Positions 35,950 to 44,181 of a stretch of DNA of 64,000 nt are shown here, one piece after another. Each line of letters begins with the position of its first letter. Positions within the stretch are counted from its first letter, which is position 1. This stretch comes from Euryarchaeota archaeon UBA103 (GTDB lineage: Archaea > Thermoplasmatota > Poseidoniia > Poseidoniales > Thalassarchaeaceae). The notes below the pieces were generated by a model that did not search any database, was not told the origin of the DNA, and was given only the letters and a program-made list of their open reading frames with translations. Location: positions 123,125 through 187,124 of the forward strand of contig DAYH01000023.1 of the NCBI GenBank assembly GCA_002506825.1, read 5' to 3'. The position numbers and the translations under genes are program-made.

Positions 35950-37143
35950 ATGAGGGAATTCGAGGGTACCGAACTGAGTGGTTCTTTTGATTGGCTGATA
36001 CCTCCTTCAAAGAGCCATATTATCAGATGGCTCGCTCTTGGATCGCAGAGCATTGGAGAGACTATTATTTCATTTGAGGGAGTTCCCGGGGAAGATTCTG
36101 TCTCAATGGCTAATTGTTTGATATCAATGGGTTCCGATATTGATTTTGGAGATGATAGTTGGCTTGTTGTAGGTTCAGGAGATGGATTGGATATTCCCTC
36201 TCGTACTCTGCAGTGTGGGAATTCTGGAACTACTGCTAGTATAGTCTCGGCAATGTCGGCTTGTCTGGAAGGAGATATACGCATAGATGGCGATAATTCA
36301 CTCAGAACAAGAAGGTCGGACGGACTTTGTGAGGCTCTATCTCAGCTCGGATGTGGAATAAGCAGTAATTCGATACCTAGGATAATTTCAGGGAGGATTA
36401 GTTATGGTAATGCGACTCTTAATCGGGGCGAAACTAGTCAAGGATTGACTGCCATGGCACTGGCATCTCCTAATTTGCCACACAATATTTCTCTCAAACT
36501 AGAGGGAGTTCCTGTTAGTGAAGGATATTGGGGGCTAAGTAAGAAAATTTGTTCGATGTCAGGAAAAGATTTCTATGTTGAAAATGAAAATATAAAACTA
36601 GGCCCATGGGAGGTTAAGGCGCCTGCATTAGTGGAAATAAATGCGGAGGAAAGCCTGATCCCAATGGCTACTCTTTTCTCCAGGATTCATGGAGTTGAGG
36701 TCAGGAATAATGTAGTAGATAAGATAGGTGGGCTGAAATCAGCTATTGACAAGTTGATTGGCGGTTCAGAAGTTCTCGATTTGGCCTATGCTTCTGATAT
36801 AATTACCCCTTCTGCGGCCATAATGGCAATTGGAAATGGCGGAAAAATAATTGGATGTGGACATGCAAGGGGCAAGGAAAGTGATCGAATATCCAAGACA
36901 GTAGAGATGCTCGATGCATTTGGGATGAAATCGGTGGAAACTAATGATGGAATTATAGTCCCAGGAGGGCAAATCCCCTGCCGACCCACTAGTCCTGTAC
37001 TGACTTATTCGGACCATAGAATGGCAATGACAGCGATGATAATAGCTTCCAAGACGGGCGGATTTGTAGATGGGGATGATTGTGTTAGTGCCACTGATCC
37101 TGAATTCGCAGATAGGCTACAAAGTATCTGCGAAAATAATTAA
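35950..37143 (+). CDS. aroA: 3-phosphoshikimate 1-carboxyvinyltransferase (EPSP synthase)
   Basis: Transfers enolpyruvate from PEP to shikimate-3-phosphate. The 397-residue chain is somewhat shorter than typical (about 425). Conserved blocks: LIPPSKSHIIRWLALGS (PEP/S3P lysine and serine), LQCGNSGTTASIVSAM, GDNSLRTRRSDGL, TSQGLTAMALASPN, HARGKESDRISKT and YSDHRMAMTAMI. AroD lies about 6 kb away, so both shikimate steps are in this window. The EamA transporter follows after 14 bases. Confidence 0.95.
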   Translation: MREFEGTELSGSFDWLIPPSKSHIIRWLALGSQSIGETIISFEGVPGEDSVSMANCLISMGSDIDFGDDSWLVVGSGDGLDIPSRTLQCGNSGTTASIVSAMSACLEGDIRIDGDNSLRTRRSDGLCEALSQLGCGISSNSIPRIISGRISYGNATLNRGETSQGLTAMALASPNLPHNISLKLEGVPVSEGYWGLSKKICSMSGKDFYVENENIKLGPWEVKAPALVEINAEESLIPMATLFSRIHGVEVRNNVVDKIGGLKSAIDKLIGGSEVLDLAYASDIITPSAAIMAIGNGGKIIGCGHARGKESDRISKTVEMLDAFGMKSVETNDGIIVPGGQIPCRPTSPVLTYSDHRMAMTAMIIASKTGGFVDGDDCVSATDPEFADRLQSICENN

Positions 37144-37157
37144 GATCGGGGGAGCCA

Positions 37158-38117
37158 ATGTTAAAGTCGAAAAATGGAGAGATACAAACGCACCTTCTGC
37201 TATTGTTGGCCGCCATAATTTGGGGCTCTACTTGGGCGGCCGGCAGATTTCTTAGTTACGGTGCCGGTGATAATAATTCTGCTACTCTTGAACCGGCTAC
37301 ATCTGCATGGCTCAGATATACATTTGCAGTCGGTGTATTCTTTCTTTGGTATTTGGCGAGTAAACCAAGAGGAGGCTTTAGGTTCCTACCTCCAGATGAA
37401 GATTGCTGGAGATTATCCATATGGTTAGGGATTTTTGGAACCATGTGCTATCAACTATTTTTTATGCATGGAATGTCTTGGACCGCGGCTGGAGATGCAT
37501 CTCTGATAGTCTCGTTGAACCCTGTTTTCACCGTCCTCCTGGCCGCGCCGATGCTGAACCAGAAAATCACTGGGAGAATGTCCCTAGGGCTCTTGATTGG
37601 AATAACAGGAGTTCTTGTTGTTGTCGGATGGAGTCCGAACTCAGAAATTCCATTTAACCATCGTTTAATCGGAGATTTGATGATTCTAATGGCCGCATTA
37701 TCATGGGCTACGACTACTAATCTGACTAAGATACTACTATCTCGAAAAAGTAGTGTTTCACCTCTGGAGGCAGTGGTCTGGTACTCCTTCATTGGATGGA
37801 TTCTACTAACTCCTTGGATGATCTCAGAAATCTGGTATTTCGGGATGCCTTTCCCCGGAGCGGCTGAATGGTTAACTGTGGCATATCTTGGGATAATATC
37901 TACTGTTCTGGCCTACGTACTATTTGCAAAGGGGATCGAGACAATTGGGCCAACAGCCGCTTCATCATATGTTTTCCTTGTACCTGTTTTCGGCGTCATA
38001 GGGGGATGGGCACTGCTAGGAGAGAATATTAGTGCGTCCATGGTAGTCGGATTCGTTCTAATAGTTGCAGGAGTAAGAGAGGTTCAGAAACAGAGTGAAC
38101 GGGTTTTGAATGGATAA
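37158..38117 (+). CDS. EamA/DMT-superfamily transporter
   Basis: A 319-residue integral membrane protein with about ten helices in two EamA halves (each about 150 residues). The first half starts at LLLLLAAIIWGSTWAAGRFL and includes the DASLIVSLNPVFTVLLAAPML hairpin; the second has LMILMAALSWATTTNLTKIL and PTAASSYVFLVPVFGVIGGW. Such proteins export or import small metabolites; the substrate cannot be read. It follows aroA by 14 bases, but that does not show the substrate. Confidence 0.85.
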   Translation: MLKSKNGEIQTHLLLLLAAIIWGSTWAAGRFLSYGAGDNNSATLEPATSAWLRYTFAVGVFFLWYLASKPRGGFRFLPPDEDCWRLSIWLGIFGTMCYQLFFMHGMSWTAAGDASLIVSLNPVFTVLLAAPMLNQKITGRMSLGLLIGITGVLVVVGWSPNSEIPFNHRLIGDLMILMAALSWATTTNLTKILLSRKSSVSPLEAVVWYSFIGWILLTPWMISEIWYFGMPFPGAAEWLTVAYLGIISTVLAYVLFAKGIETIGPTAASSYVFLVPVFGVIGGWALLGENISASMVVGFVLIVAGVREVQKQSERVLNG

Positions 38118-38142
38118 CAAGCTCGCATACCTTTGTCCTCAC

Positions 38143-38153
38143 GATTAAATATG
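38143..38153 (+). promoter_or_regulatory. Candidate TATA box for the L10e gene
   Basis: GATTAAATATG lies 33 bases before the L10e start. Downstream, GAGAGGTGA (38173-38181) is a good ribosome-binding site. Consistent with an archaeal promoter; not proven. Confidence 0.35.
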
Positions 38154-38185
38154 GGGGGTCAGTCGCCCGCCAGAGAGGTGAGTAT

Positions 38186-38725
38186 GTGGCACGCAAGCCG
38201 GCAAAGATGTATCGCCAAGTAAAGGGGCAGTCATTTACTCGTAGAGAGTATACCGGTGGAGTCCCTAACAATCGTATTCTCAGGTATTTCATGGGAAATA
38301 GAAAGGCTGCTGAGGCAGGGGATTTCCCAATAGTTGTCGAACTGACATCAGATAATGCATGTCAAATCAGAGATAGCGCTCTCGAGGCGGCTAGGCAGGT
38401 AGCAAATGCTACAATTAGGAACTCGGCAGGAGTCGATGGATATGCTCTCAGAATTCATGTCTACCCTCATCAGATTCTACGTGAAAATAAACAGGCTACC
38501 GGTGCTGGTGCTGATCGTGTTTCTCAGGGAATGAGGCAGGCCTTCGGAAAGAATGTGGGGACCGCTGCAAGAGTCTTGAGGGGCCAGACTATTGTCTCTA
38601 TCCATCTGAATCCAGAAGATTACGACGCGGCTAGGGATGCTCTTCGTAAAGCGAGTTGCAAGTTCCCCACTCCATGTTCGCAAAGAGTTGTCAGGGGAGC
38701 CGAGCATTTGAAGGGCAAAGTCTGA
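38186..38725 (+). CDS. rpl10e: 50S ribosomal protein L10e (uL16)
   Basis: Large-subunit protein at the central protuberance/tRNA path. The 179 residues begin MARKPAKMYRQVKGQSFTRR and contain GGVPNNRILRYFMGN and the LRIHVYPHQILRENKQATGA block, all typical of L10e. Start is GTG 38186, with a Shine-Dalgarno-like GAGGTGA just upstream; an ATG at 38184 is out of frame. The phosphoribosyltransferase starts 12 bases downstream. Confidence 0.97.
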   Translation: MARKPAKMYRQVKGQSFTRREYTGGVPNNRILRYFMGNRKAAEAGDFPIVVELTSDNACQIRDSALEAARQVANATIRNSAGVDGYALRIHVYPHQILRENKQATGAGADRVSQGMRQAFGKNVGTAARVLRGQTIVSIHLNPEDYDAARDALRKASCKFPTPCSQRVVRGAEHLKGKV

Positions 38726-38737
38726 GGTTGGTGGGCA

Positions 38738-39316
38738 ATGGAGCCCGGCGACCCCCTTACCATACTTCAGGACTCTCTTAGAGGTGCTCCCATAATTTGG
38801 AAAGGAGACTACCCCTACTTCATACACCCTATTTCAGATGGAATACCAAGAATGGATCCGGATGTTCTTCGTGCGACTAGGGACTTGATTATCTCAATGG
38901 TTGATTGGTCGAAAATAGACCTCATAGTCAGTGTGGAGGCGATGGGGCTTCCATTGTTGGCAGCTGTCGGGGAGGCCTCAGGAAAACCAACAGTTGTCAT
39001 AAGGAAGAGATCCTATGGCATGGAAGGAGAAGTGGAGGTCAATGTTTCCACGGGGTACTCAAAATCTACTACATACATCAATGATATCAAACCCGGGGAG
39101 AGGATACTGATTGTTGACGATGTTATCTCCACGGGAGGGACATTAGAGCCCATTCTAGAGACTATAGAGGGAATGGGGGCAAAGCTACAAGACATTATTA
39201 TCGCAATTGAGAAAGGCGAAGGGCGCGAGCGCCTCTCTGTAGAGAAACCCGAGTGGCCCATCAGAACTCTGGCTAGGATTGAGATAGTTGATGGCAGAGT
39301 GGAAATTATTGAGTGA
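38738..39316 (+). CDS. Purine phosphoribosyltransferase (archaeal HGPRT/APRT-like)
   Basis: Purine-salvage enzyme joining PRPP to a purine base. The 192-residue chain has LIVSVEAMGLPLLAAVGEAS (base-binding side), IRKRSYGMEGEVEV and the PRPP-binding motif RILIVDDVISTGGTLEPILE (about residues 122-141). Its layout matches the archaeal hypoxanthine/adenine PRTase group; base preference cannot be read. Situated between L10e and Dph2 with short gaps. Confidence 0.85.
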   Translation: MEPGDPLTILQDSLRGAPIIWKGDYPYFIHPISDGIPRMDPDVLRATRDLIISMVDWSKIDLIVSVEAMGLPLLAAVGEASGKPTVVIRKRSYGMEGEVEVNVSTGYSKSTTYINDIKPGERILIVDDVISTGGTLEPILETIEGMGAKLQDIIIAIEKGEGRERLSVEKPEWPIRTLARIEIVDGRVEIIE

Positions 39317-39322
39317 TTTGTA

Positions 39323-40429
39323 ATGGATTTGGACAGACATGACTTTCAGCTAGATGAGTTAGTTGATAGAATAAAATCAAATGACCATAGGCTGATTGCA
39401 TTACAAGTTCCAGAGGGCCTAAAGATGCAGGCCCTGGAGATGATGGATCAGATAGAGGATGATTCCGATGCCAAGGTAGTTCTCGCGGCTGATCCCTGCT
39501 ATGGCGCCTGTGATTTGGTACATGATAAAATGCGGGCAATGGGAGTTGAGTTAGTAGCACATATGGGCCATAGTCAGATGAATATAGACTCTGGGATGCC
39601 AACTCAGTTCATCTCGGTAACTTACGATGGCGAGCCTGAGATTGAGGAGGTCTTGCCAATTCTTAGAGCTCATCTATCAATTGCCGAGTCTAGGAAAGGG
39701 GCGGAAAAGAGCGATTCTCTTAACGAAGAGGAGGCGCAGGAGATTTTTCTGGATGCTGTAGGTAGGTTCTCCCCCCTAAATGATACTAAGCTTGGACTTG
39801 TAGGCTCAATACAGCACCTCCATCTTCTTCCAAAATACAAACAAATGTTGGAAAGGGCCGGGTTCGAGGTAGTGATACCTACTGGAGGGGATAGACTAAC
39901 ATTCCCAGGCCAGGTTCTTGGGTGCAACTATTCTGGCGATACCGATGATATTGGGCATTATCTATTTCTTGGATCGGGCGACTTTCATCCAATAGGCTTG
40001 GTCCTTCATACGGGAAAGCCTTTAGCCCTCCTTGATCCTTATACTGGCGACTCTAGTGAGATGTCGTTTGGACGTATTGAAAGAATTCTGAGGCAACGAT
40101 TTGGACTGATAATGGAAATAGACAGTGCCAACACTTTTGGAATTCTGATTGGTGAGAAGCCTGGTCAAATGAGAAGAAATCTTGCAATGCGGATGAAAAG
40201 AATTCTTGAGAAGCATGGAAAAAAGGGTTACTTACTAGCACTTGATCATGTGAGTCCGGATTTGATAGACTTCTATCCAGTTGATGCGTTCGTGAATACC
40301 GCATGCCCGCGGATAGCTATCGATGACTCAGTGAGGTATGACAAGCCACTGGTAACTCCATATGAGCTTGAGGTTGCCTTGGGTGAAAAGAAGTGGGAGA
40401 ATGGTTATCAATTTGATGAGATTCCTTGA
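39323..40429 (+). CDS. dph2: Diphthamide biosynthesis enzyme Dph2
   Basis: Radical SAM-like [4Fe-4S] enzyme that starts diphthamide synthesis on elongation factor 2 by transferring 3-amino-3-carboxypropyl from SAM. The three cluster cysteines lie in ADPCYGACD, LGCNYSGDTDD and VNTACPRIAIDD. IALQVPEGLKMQALEM at the start and MGHSQMN are also conserved. 368 residues. Depends on Fe-S supply (SUF genes are in the window). Followed by orc1/cdc6 after 55 bases. Confidence 0.93.
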   Translation: MDLDRHDFQLDELVDRIKSNDHRLIALQVPEGLKMQALEMMDQIEDDSDAKVVLAADPCYGACDLVHDKMRAMGVELVAHMGHSQMNIDSGMPTQFISVTYDGEPEIEEVLPILRAHLSIAESRKGAEKSDSLNEEEAQEIFLDAVGRFSPLNDTKLGLVGSIQHLHLLPKYKQMLERAGFEVVIPTGGDRLTFPGQVLGCNYSGDTDDIGHYLFLGSGDFHPIGLVLHTGKPLALLDPYTGDSSEMSFGRIERILRQRFGLIMEIDSANTFGILIGEKPGQMRRNLAMRMKRILEKHGKKGYLLALDHVSPDLIDFYPVDAFVNTACPRIAIDDSVRYDKPLVTPYELEVALGEKKWENGYQFDEIP

Positions 40430-40484
40430 TTCGGCAATTGAGATATATGCATGATGTGCGATTTATTTCTAATTTCTCCAGAAT

Positions 40485-41693
40485 ATGTCTAAGAACGATG
40501 TTAGCACGTGTTGTTTGATGGCAGAGTACCTAGACAGGATAGGCGCGGGCAAAGTGCTTGTCGATAGGAGCCCGCTTTCGTTCGATTGGACTCCTCCAAA
40601 TCTTGTAGGAAGAGATAGGGAATTGAGCTCATTAGCCTCTATGTTCATGGGAATAGGTAGCGAGGGAGTAAGTGGCCGTGCAGTGGTCATTGGACATGTT
40701 GGAACAGGAAAAACAGTACTGACGAGAAGATTTGGAGAGGACGTGATAAGAGAGTTGGAAGGGGTAAGGAAGATGGCTTTCTCACACGTTAACTGTAGGA
40801 ACCATCCCTCTACAAATCAGGTCCTACAGCAAATTGCCTTATCATTGGATTCTCGACATCCCGAGAGGGGATTTAGCTCCGGAGAGATTATCCAGACCAT
40901 TAGGAGGAATATTCGTTCTAGGGGACTTCACATGATATTGGTATTAGATGAGGTAGATGTCCTCATTAGGAGAGATAATAGCGATTTGATATACAAACTA
41001 CTTCGTATCGATGAAAACCAGGGTGGTCAAGGAACAATTTCACTGATTCTGGTAAGTCAGGACCTATCACTGATGGGGATGATGGAGCCAGCAATAATTT
41101 CAAGGTTGGGAGAAAGTAACGTATTGAAGCTGGAGCCTTATGATTACAATGGCCTCATTGGGATTTCTAAACAGCGATATGAGGCATCTTGTAGGCCTGG
41201 TTCAGTTAGCGATGATATCCTCGATAAGATAGGTAGATTCGCGGCAGATACGGGCGATGCTAGGCTAGCTATCGAGCTACTTGAAGCGGCGGTGAGGAGA
41301 GCTGAGATGGATGGCAGGGGAGAGGTAACATTGAGTGATGTAATGCCGAGTACGATAAGATCGGCTTCTGTAGAGCCGAGTCAGGTTGACTCACTTAGTA
41401 CTCATCAGAAGCTTGTACTACTTGGAATATGCAGAAGATTACGTAAGGAAGAGGAGGTATCAAGCGGAGATGCCCGTAAGCTGTATGAAGTCATTTGTGA
41501 GGAATTTAGTATGAAACCGAGGAGCTATACAACATTCTGGAAGCATCTCAAGGCATTGGAAAGAGAAGGTTTGTTGGAGGCTAGATCGACCAATACTTCT
41601 GTTGGAAGAGGTAGAACTACGTACATTACAATGACTAATACTGCGCCCGCGACAATAGGGAGTAGAATTGAGGAAGAGTTCACGAAGCGGTGA
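40485..41693 (+). CDS. orc1/cdc6: Orc1/Cdc6 replication initiator
   Basis: Archaeal origin-binding initiator and MCM loader, 402 residues. AAA+ core: Walker A GHVGTGKTVLTRRF (about residues 68-81), Walker B MILVLDEVDVLIR, sensor 1 ILVSQDLSLM, arginine in ISRLGESN and a sensor 2 region in TGDARLAIELLEAA. The C-terminal winged helix (VLLGICRRLRKEEEVSSGDA to GRGRTTYITMT) binds DNA. The upstream gap is only 55 bases, too small for a typical origin, so the origin may lie elsewhere, such as the repeat array at 46.2-46.3 kb (inference). Confidence 0.95.
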   Translation: MSKNDVSTCCLMAEYLDRIGAGKVLVDRSPLSFDWTPPNLVGRDRELSSLASMFMGIGSEGVSGRAVVIGHVGTGKTVLTRRFGEDVIRELEGVRKMAFSHVNCRNHPSTNQVLQQIALSLDSRHPERGFSSGEIIQTIRRNIRSRGLHMILVLDEVDVLIRRDNSDLIYKLLRIDENQGGQGTISLILVSQDLSLMGMMEPAIISRLGESNVLKLEPYDYNGLIGISKQRYEASCRPGSVSDDILDKIGRFAADTGDARLAIELLEAAVRRAEMDGRGEVTLSDVMPSTIRSASVEPSQVDSLSTHQKLVLLGICRRLRKEEEVSSGDARKLYEVICEEFSMKPRSYTTFWKHLKALEREGLLEARSTNTSVGRGRTTYITMTNTAPATIGSRIEEEFTKR

Positions 41694-41764
41694 AGTTGAT
41701 TTTCCATTACTTCCGAACCGCTCTTATAGGGGCCTCATGTCGGGTTGCCGTCCGAGTGGTAAAT

Positions 41765-42259
41765 ATGGCAGGCGAACAGTCATTCAAGGCAGTCGTTAAC
41801 GACACTAATCCAAAATACGGAGGGCGTGCCTTCTCAGTTGAAATAACTGGTTCTAATTACAACCATTTCTTGGGCAAGAAGATAGGTGATTCAGTAGATG
41901 GGATGTTTATCGGAGAAGGTGACCAATCACTCACTGGATATCGCTTGGAGATCACAGGAGGGTCCGACCTCACAGGTAGGCCCATGCGCCCAGATCTTGA
42001 TGGGAGTGGAGTAAAATCAGTTCTAATAACCGCTGGGATAGGCTACAAAGGAGATAAGAAGGTCAACAAGAAGGGGAAGACCTATCGATACAAATATGAC
42101 GGTCTAAGAAGAAGGAGGAACCTTCGTGGAAACGTAATAGGCCAAGAAACTAGGCAGATTAACCTGAAGATAGTTGAGGCCGGGAAGAGGCCGCTTGGCG
42201 TTATATTTGGTGTTGAAGAAGAGGTTCCTGCGGATCAGTCCTCTGGCGAAGAGGAGTGA
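41765..42259 (+). CDS. rps6e: 30S ribosomal protein S6e
   Basis: Small-subunit protein, 164 residues from ATG 41765. KAVVNDTNPKYGGRAFSVEI, the GKKIGDSVDGMFIGE block, GYRLEITGGSDLTGRPM and the basic DGLRRRRNLRGNVIGQET segment are the S6e signatures. The longer frame from 41690 adds a hydrophobic 25-residue tail not found in the family, so it is rejected as the start. Leads the S6e/aIF2-gamma/PIN gene run common in archaea. Confidence 0.95.
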   Translation: MAGEQSFKAVVNDTNPKYGGRAFSVEITGSNYNHFLGKKIGDSVDGMFIGEGDQSLTGYRLEITGGSDLTGRPMRPDLDGSGVKSVLITAGIGYKGDKKVNKKGKTYRYKYDGLRRRRNLRGNVIGQETRQINLKIVEAGKRPLGVIFGVEEEVPADQSSGEEE

Positions 42260-42264
42260 ATAGT

Positions 42265-42270
42265 AGGAGA
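42265..42270 (+). promoter_or_regulatory. Ribosome-binding site deciding the aIF2-gamma start
   Basis: AGGAGA ends eight bases before a CTG at 42279, the right distance for initiation there, and is 50 bases from the first ATG (42321). An in-frame TAG (42276-42278) stands between the site and the CTG. Confidence 0.6.
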
Positions 42271-42278
42271 TGGTCTAG

Positions 42279-43520
42279 CTGGCAAGTGATCTACCCAGTC
42301 AGCCGGAAGTAAATATTGGAATGGTCGGACACGTAGACCATGGTAAAACTACTCTTACTCAGGCTCTTTCTGGAACTTGGACAGATACCCATTCTGAAGA
42401 AAGGAAACGTGGAATCAGCATAAAACTAGGATATGCAGATACTGCATTCTACAAGAACGAAGATGGAGAATACTACGCTAGAGGAAAGAATCCAGATGGA
42501 GGTGGGGACTCTAAAGAACACCTTCTAAGGGTTATTTCATTTGTAGATGCCCCCGGGCACGAGACACTGATGGCAGTCATGATTTCGGGTGCCGCGATAA
42601 TGGATGGTGCTTTGCTTTTGGTTGCCGCGAATGAGACATGTCCGCAAGCACAAACAAGAGAGCATTTGGCCGCCTTACAGATTGCAGGAATAGAGAATAT
42701 AGTTGTAGTACAAAATAAGGTAGATCTCGTTAGTAAAGAGCGTGCGATTGAGTCTTATCAGGAAATACTATCATTCATCGAGGGGACAATAGCAGAGGGA
42801 TCACCTATTGTTCCTGTTTCAGCTCATCATGATGTCAATCTTGATATGTTGATAAGAGCCATAGAGGATACTATTCCTAGTCCATCTCTCGGCTCTGAAG
42901 ACAGGGGTCTGATGTATGTAGCACGTTCTTTCGATGTCAATAGGCCTGGTTTGAGGCCCAATAAACTGAGAGGAGGGATAATTGGAGGGAGCATCGTTGA
43001 AGGCTCATTTAGTGTTGGAGACTCTATTCTAATCGCTCCCGGGAGGAGAATTTCAGAGGGCAACAAAACTAGATGGGAGCCTTTGAAGACAACTATAGAG
43101 AATATTCAGGCCGGCGGGCTAGATCTCCAATCCGCCCATGCCGGGGGACTTTGTGGAATTGCCACTCCAATGGACCCAATGTCGACCAAGGCTGATGATC
43201 TCTCGGGACAGGTAATGGCTAAGGAGGGAGAACTCCCTCCCGTTTGGGAATCGTTGAATCTCAAACTAGAGCTTTTGGATAAGATGGTCTCAGGGGGAGG
43301 AGGAGAGGAAGGAGTGGTCAAGCCACTGCAGACAAATGAGATGCTGATGGTTAATTCTGCTACAGCTACCAGTGTTGGAACTGTTTCTTCTTCTAAGAAA
43401 GGAGAGGCAAAACTAGTACTGAGATTGCCAATATGCGCTAAGGAAGGGAGTAGAATTACACTTTCCAGAAGAGTCGGGGCCAGATGGAGATTGATTGGCC
43501 ATGGCACGATCAAAGGGTGA
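42279..43520 (+). CDS. eif2g: Translation initiation factor aIF2 gamma subunit
   Basis: GTPase that brings initiator Met-tRNA to the small subunit. G1 NIGMVGHVDHGKTTLT, G2-type region KRGISIKLGYAD, G3 VDAPGHETLM, G4 VVVQNKVDL, then two beta-barrel domains. From CTG 42279 the protein is 413 residues and reads LASDLPSQPEVNIGMVGHVD, where QPEVNIGMVGHVD is the normal family start. Using ATG 42321 would begin at MVGHVDHGK and delete the first beta strand of the G domain. No ATG, GTG or TTG occurs between the in-frame TAG at 42276 and 42321, so CTG start is the best reading. Confidence 0.85.
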   Translation: MASDLPSQPEVNIGMVGHVDHGKTTLTQALSGTWTDTHSEERKRGISIKLGYADTAFYKNEDGEYYARGKNPDGGGDSKEHLLRVISFVDAPGHETLMAVMISGAAIMDGALLLVAANETCPQAQTREHLAALQIAGIENIVVVQNKVDLVSKERAIESYQEILSFIEGTIAEGSPIVPVSAHHDVNLDMLIRAIEDTIPSPSLGSEDRGLMYVARSFDVNRPGLRPNKLRGGIIGGSIVEGSFSVGDSILIAPGRRISEGNKTRWEPLKTTIENIQAGGLDLQSAHAGGLCGIATPMDPMSTKADDLSGQVMAKEGELPPVWESLNLKLELLDKMVSGGGGEEGVVKPLQTNEMLMVNSATATSVGTVSSSKKGEAKLVLRLPICAKEGSRITLSRRVGARWRLIGHGTIKG

Positions 43521-43524
43521 TTAA

Positions 43525-43890
43525 TTGGCGGGAGTTCTCGTCGATACTTGTGGCTGGGTTGCATTGGTCAAGTCTGGACTGAATTTAGATTCTGCAATGT
43601 CCAGTGTCGTTGGAAGGGCGGACTTAATTGTAATTGATAGTGTGTGGAAAGAACTGGATGATTTGTCCAGAGGAAAGAGGGGGCTTCTCCTAGACCTCCT
43701 TAAGACCCGCTCAGAGATGATAAATGACCCACCGGAAGAGAGGCATACCGATATGATGTTGGTTCGTCTTTCAAAAATGAATAACTGGCCAGTACTCACA
43801 GTTGATACAAGGTTGAAAGAGAAACTATCCGATTCTGGTTGCGCTTATATCGAAGTTGTATCGGATAGGATGCTTCGTCTAGTTGACTAA
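43525..43890 (+). CDS. PIN-domain nuclease (Fcf1/Utp24-like)
   Basis: A 121-residue PIN domain: VLVDTCGWVALV (first metal Asp), IVIDSVWKELDDL (conserved Glu), and LTVDTRLKEKL (C-terminal Asp cluster). The place right behind aIF2-gamma is that of the archaeal Fcf1-like rRNA-processing PIN protein, so rRNA processing is more likely than a VapC toxin (no antitoxin frame is adjacent). Start TTG 43525, four bases after aIF2-gamma. Converges on a DUF357 gene with 4-base overlap. Confidence 0.85.
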   Translation: MAGVLVDTCGWVALVKSGLNLDSAMSSVVGRADLIVIDSVWKELDDLSRGKRGLLLDLLKTRSEMINDPPEERHTDMMLVRLSKMNNWPVLTVDTRLKEKLSDSGCAYIEVVSDRMLRLVD

Positions 43891-44180
43891 GGCAGTGTAA
43901 ATAGAACATCATCACCGTGCCCATCCATGAAGCCGATTCTTACTGCGGCATCGATCCAGGCGTGTGAGTAATTTATCGCTCCAAATGCCCTTACTAGATC
44001 TCCATTCTCTAAGAAGTATTTTGCATCAGAGAAGTAGTCATCACACATCCTCATCATAGAATCTAATCTTTCCAAGTCATCATTACTAAGTTTATTTGGC
44101 GTGGCCTTATTCCTTGCTTCAAGAGTGATTGAGATATATTTCTCTACTCTTTCTTCAGTAATTATTGTATTTTCCGTCAT
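43887..44180 (-). CDS. DUF357-family protein
   Basis: A 97-residue helical archaeal protein. The region MMRMCDDYFSDAKYFLENGDLVRAFGAINYSHAWIDAAVRIGF matches the DUF357 pattern: two helices with a YF...GDLVRA..AI.YSHAW.DA motif. Function unknown in the family. It starts one base after the upstream AAA/winged-helix gene, so they are co-transcribed. Confidence 0.75.
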   Translation of the reverse strand: MTENTIITEERVEKYISITLEARNKATPNKLSNDDLERLDSMMRMCDDYFSDAKYFLENGDLVRAFGAINYSHAWIDAAVRIGFMDGHGDDVLFTLP

Positions 44181-44181
44181 A

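Noticed and set aside
42321..42323. ATG as the aIF2-gamma start
   Set aside because: Would delete the first G-domain strand that is universal in the family, and lacks a well-spaced ribosome-binding site.
43525..43890. PIN protein as a VapC toxin
   Set aside because: No antitoxin frame is adjacent and its place behind S6e and aIF2-gamma is that of the rRNA-processing Fcf1-like protein.
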